Source of the DNA: Eubacteriales Family XIII. Incertae Sedis bacterium
GTDB taxonomy: Bacteria > Bacillota > Clostridia > Peptostreptococcales > Anaerovoracaceae
Length of the DNA stretch: 7,650 nucleotides
Reading direction: 5' to 3'
NCBI GenBank assembly: GCA_031278255.1
Contig: JAITKU010000175.1
Coordinates: 1-7,650, forward strand
Positions 5,554 through 7,650 of this stretch are shown one piece after another. The notes beneath the pieces are model-generated. The model saw nothing but the letters and a program-made list of their open reading frames with translations. It ran no database searches and was not told where the DNA came from. Each line of letters starts with the position of its first letter. Within the stretch, counting starts at the first letter, position 1. Position numbers and translations under genes: made by a program.

Positions 5554-7383
5554 ATGCTTAAAAACGCCGTCGATGAAACGGGCGATAGGTCCTGCGAATT
5601 TCTGCCCGTGACGGCGCGCGATATGGCGGAACGGGGCTGGGAACGCGCGGATTTCGTGCTGGTCACGGGGGACGCCTACGCGGACCACCCGTCTTTCGGC
5701 GCGGCTGTTATCGCGCGGGTGCTGGAAGCCGGCGGCTATAAGGTGGCCGTACTCGCGCAGCCCGCGTGGACGGGACCGGACGACTTTCGCCGTTTCGGGA
5801 AGCCGCGCCTCGGATTTTTGATCACGAGCGGTTGCGTCGATTCTATGGTCAACGGATACACGGCGATGAAACGCAGACGGCGGCGCGATGTCTACAGTCC
5901 GGGCGGCGCTGCGGGCTGTCGTCCGGACAGGGCCTTGATCGCTTATACGAACAGGGCGAAAGAGGTCTACGGGGATGTGCCCGTAATCCTCGGCGGCCTC
6001 GAGGCCGGGTTGCGGCGGCTCGGGCACTACGATTATTGGGACGATCGTGTGCGGCGCTCCGTGCTTCTGGACGCGAAAGCGGACCTGCTCATATACGGTA
6101 TGGGTGAGAGGGCCGTCCTCGCGGTTGCGGCGGCGCTGAACGACGGCTTTGCCGCGCGCGATATAACTTGGATCCCCGGCCTCGTGTTCCGCTCGCGCGC
6201 GCGCCCCGCGGACGCGATCGCCCTGCCCGATTTCGATCGCCTGCGCGACAAGCGGGCCTACACCGAGAGTTTCAGACTGCAATACGAACACGCGGAAAGC
6301 GCTTCCGCGCAGAGTTTGGCGGAGCGCTACGGAGAAACGCTCTACGTGGTGCAGAATCCGCCGCAGCCGCCGCTGACGCAGACGGAACTCGATCGCGTCT
6401 ACGAACTGCCCTACGCGGGGGAAGCGCATCCCGCCTATGCCGCGTCGGGCGGCGTCCCCGCCGCGGAGGAGGTCCGGTTCAGCCTCACCGCCGCGCGGGG
6501 TTGCTTCGGCGGCTGCTCCTTTTGCGCCTTGACCGTCCATCAGGGCCGCTTGGTAACGGGCCGGAGCGAGGATTCGCTGCTGCGTGAGGCGCAAAAGCTG
6601 ACGCGGCGCAGCGACTTCAAGGGCTACATCCATGACGTGGGCGGGCCGACGGCCAATTTCAGGCACAGGGCCTGCCGTCTGCAAGAGACGGGCGCCGCCT
6701 GCGAGCGACGGGCCTGTCTCTTTCCCACGCCCTGCCCGCGGCTCAAAGTCGATCACGGAGAATACCTCGCGATCCTGCGCGCGCTGCGCAAACTGCCCGG
6801 CGTGAAAAAGGTATTCATCCGCTCCGGCCTACGCTACGACTACCTGATGGCGGACCCGAAACGCGGCGAATTTCTCAGAGAACTCTGCGAATTTCACGTC
6901 AGCGGCATGTTGAAAGTGGCGCCCGAACACATATCCCCGCGCGTACTCGCGCGTATGCGAAAGCCCGCCGCGGCGGTCTATGAACGCTTTGCGGCGGAGT
7001 ACGCCGCCGTCAACAAGACGCTCTCAAAGGAGCAATACCTGCTGCCCTATTTCATCTCCGCCCATCCCGGCAGCTCCCTGTCCGACGCGGTGGACCTCGC
7101 GCTCTATCTGAAAAAGAGCGGCTTCGTGCCGGATCAGGCACAGGACTTCTATCCGACGCCGGGCACGCCCGCCGCCTGCATGTACTACACGGGGCTGGAC
7201 CCTTTCACGGGCGAGGCCGTGTACGTCGCGAAAAGCCCCGAGGAAAGGCGGTTGCAGCGCGCGCTGCTCCACTTCGACAAGCCCGAAAACCGCGCCCTCG
7301 TTCGCGCGGCGCTCGCCAAGGCCGGCCGCACAGAGGCCGCCGCGCTTTTGTTTGAACGACGCCGCCAAATCCCCTGCCTTTAG
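5554..7383 (+). CDS. YgiQ family radical SAM protein
   Basis: A 609-aa radical S-adenosylmethionine protein of the YgiQ (UPF0313) family, whose reaction is not established. The N-terminal domain begins with the family's FLPVTARDMAERGWERADFV (16-35), GDAYADHPSFG and LITSGCVDSMVNGYTA. The radical SAM core carries the 4Fe-4S motif C317-FGG-C321-SF-C324 (CxxxCxxC) after LTAARG. The later part includes VAPEHISPRVL around 457, SAHPGSS around 504 and QDFYPTPGT from 530, typical of the C-terminal DUF3362 region. ATG 5554 was chosen because GAGGTGA lies 5 nt upstream; the in-frame TTG at 5524 would lie upstream of the -10 box. The last ten residues (FERRRQIPCL) and the TAG stop come from palindromic repeat copy 4. 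The tail after AKAGRTEAA does not continue as I would expect for the family, suggesting the native end was replaced. Confidence 0.93.
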   Translation: MLKNAVDETGDRSCEFLPVTARDMAERGWERADFVLVTGDAYADHPSFGAAVIARVLEAGGYKVAVLAQPAWTGPDDFRRFGKPRLGFLITSGCVDSMVNGYTAMKRRRRRDVYSPGGAAGCRPDRALIAYTNRAKEVYGDVPVILGGLEAGLRRLGHYDYWDDRVRRSVLLDAKADLLIYGMGERAVLAVAAALNDGFAARDITWIPGLVFRSRARPADAIALPDFDRLRDKRAYTESFRLQYEHAESASAQSLAERYGETLYVVQNPPQPPLTQTELDRVYELPYAGEAHPAYAASGGVPAAEEVRFSLTAARGCFGGCSFCALTVHQGRLVTGRSEDSLLREAQKLTRRSDFKGYIHDVGGPTANFRHRACRLQETGAACERRACLFPTPCPRLKVDHGEYLAILRALRKLPGVKKVFIRSGLRYDYLMADPKRGEFLRELCEFHVSGMLKVAPEHISPRVLARMRKPAAAVYERFAAEYAAVNKTLSKEQYLLPYFISAHPGSSLSDAVDLALYLKKSGFVPDQAQDFYPTPGTPAACMYYTGLDPFTGEAVYVAKSPEERRLQRALLHFDKPENRALVRAALAKAGRTEAAALLFERRRQIPCL

Positions 7384-7403
7384 ACATGGGGACCGGCGCT
7401 TCA
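7353..7403 (+). repeat. Dispersed palindromic repeat, copy 4
   Basis: This copy begins TGAACGACGCCGCCAAAT and ends GGGGACCGGCGCTTCA. The hairpin spans 7370-7392: TCCCC and TGCC, loop TTTA, GACA, a bulged T and GGGGA, with one C-A mismatch. It overlaps the 3' end of the ygiQ-like gene, whose TAG stop (7381-7383) begins in the loop. Confidence 0.85.
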
Positions 7404-7423
7404 TCTGGCCGGCGTGGGCTTGC

Positions 7424-7500
7424 AATCCCCCGGCGGCTATGTTCTGCGGGGCGGCGGGGACGGTAAACTCCTAACCCGCTAAAGCGGGGGAGTTGTCGAG
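7424..7500 (+). other. Structured hairpins resembling an IS200/IS605 right end
   Basis: TCCCC (7426-7430) can pair with GGGGA (7456-7460). Next comes a strong hairpin: AACTCC (7466-7471) and CCCGC (7475-7479), loop TAAA, then GCGGG (7484-7488) and GGAGTT (7489-7494). That is 11 bp with a three-base bulge on one side. It is followed by GTCGAG. The layout recalls the subterminal hairpin at the right end of IS200/IS605 and TnpB-type elements, which also forms the 3' end of their omegaRNA. No tnpA or tnpB is present here, so at most this is a remnant, a non-autonomous element, or the edge of an element beyond the window. The hairpin is certain; its identity is not. Confidence 0.35.
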
Positions 7501-7610
7501 TGGCTCCTTCCAACCGTTTGCAAATGGCGCTAACGGGGATACCCGTTCGCTTCGCTCCGGGCACACGTAGGAGCGCAGAAGCCCTTGTCCCCTCAAAACA
7601 TCCGTTCAAC
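7501..7610. other. Non-coding stretch with two small hairpins
   Basis: I find no gene here. AACGGG (7532-7537) pairs with CCCGTT (7542-7547) across a GATA loop, and CGCTCC (7553-7558) pairs with GGAGCG (7570-7575) across 11 bases. There is also a near-palindrome CCGTTTGCAAATGG just upstream of the first. Together with the flanking hairpins this could be a structured RNA, but no known class was recognised. Confidence 0.4.
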
Positions 7611-7641
7611 AATTGAAGTGCGCCTTTGGCGCTTCAATTTT
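7611..7641. terminator. Candidate terminator hairpin near window end
   Basis: AATTGAAG (7611-7618) pairs with CTTCAATT (7632-7639), and CGCC (7621-7624) with GGCG (7628-7631) around a TTT loop; a two-base TG bulge interrupts the left side. The stem ends in a short T-run (7638-7641). It is the first plausible terminator after the ygiQ-like gene, about 230 nt past its stop, but could belong to a gene beyond the window. Confidence 0.45.
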
Positions 7642-7650
7642 GGACGGAGC

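Noticed and set aside
5458..6756. Long minus-strand open frame (432 codons) opposite the ygiQ-like gene
   Set aside because: It lies antisense to a well-conserved radical SAM gene, has no recognisable domain, and is rich in the Arg/Ala/Gly composition typical of shadow frames in GC-rich DNA.
421..7403. CRISPR array interpretation of the four repeats
   Set aside because: The copies are kilobases apart, differ in orientation, have no regular spacers, and no cas gene is present.
421..7403. Ordinary intrinsic terminator interpretation of the repeats
   Set aside because: None of the hairpins is followed by a T-tract, and copy 2 lies in front of genes, not after one.
7404..7482. Possible tail of a degraded tnpB gene
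   Set aside because: Short in-frame readings exist in more than one frame but none gives a recognisable TnpB motif such as the zinc-ribbon cysteines, so no pseudogene was called.

Overview
The window looks like chromosomal DNA from a GC-rich member of the Firmicutes, probably a clostridial lineage. The evidence is strong AGGAGG-type ribosome binding sites, sigma-A-like promoters, an attenuator-type leader before infC-rpmI-rplT, and a DUF1015 protein of the kind common in Clostridia. This placement is an inference; no marker gene fixes the taxon. No phage, CRISPR array, toxin-antitoxin or defence locus is visible. Most genes are housekeeping genes, and the unusual material lies between and at the ends of them.

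Layout: (1) 1-390 is the C-terminal end of an EAL-domain c-di-GMP phosphodiesterase. (2) 391-735 holds a palindromic repeat, a strong promoter and a structured leader with an attenuator. (3) 736-1860 is the translation operon infC (ATT start), rpmI, rplT, closed by a strong intrinsic terminator. (4) 1938-3130 is nrdR overlapping cmk by 4 nt, followed by a DUF1015 gene (3186-4430) on the same strand. (5) 4502-5317, on the minus strand, is a Nit2-like omega-amidase that converges on the DUF1015 gene. (6) 5554-7383 is a YgiQ-family radical SAM protein, divergent from the omega-amidase and with its own promoter. (7) 7384-7650 has no gene but holds several hairpins, one resembling the right end of an IS200/IS605-type element.

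The gene groups do ordinary jobs. IF3, L35 and L20 serve the ribosome and are probably feedback-controlled by L20 through the leader. NrdR (ribonucleotide reductase repressor) and CMP kinase both concern nucleotide supply and are translationally coupled.

The most notable feature is a dispersed palindromic repeat of about 50 bp. It is present four times in 7.65 kb (421-465, 3111-3159 inverted, 5355-5405, 7353-7403). It has a conserved hairpin with a bulge and is always at a gene boundary. Two copies run into the 3' ends of cmk and the ygiQ-like gene and provide their last codons and stop codons from the hairpin loop. This resembles a REP/MITE-like or IS200/IS605-derived (PATE-like) non-autonomous element. 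I cannot tell from this window whether it has been described.
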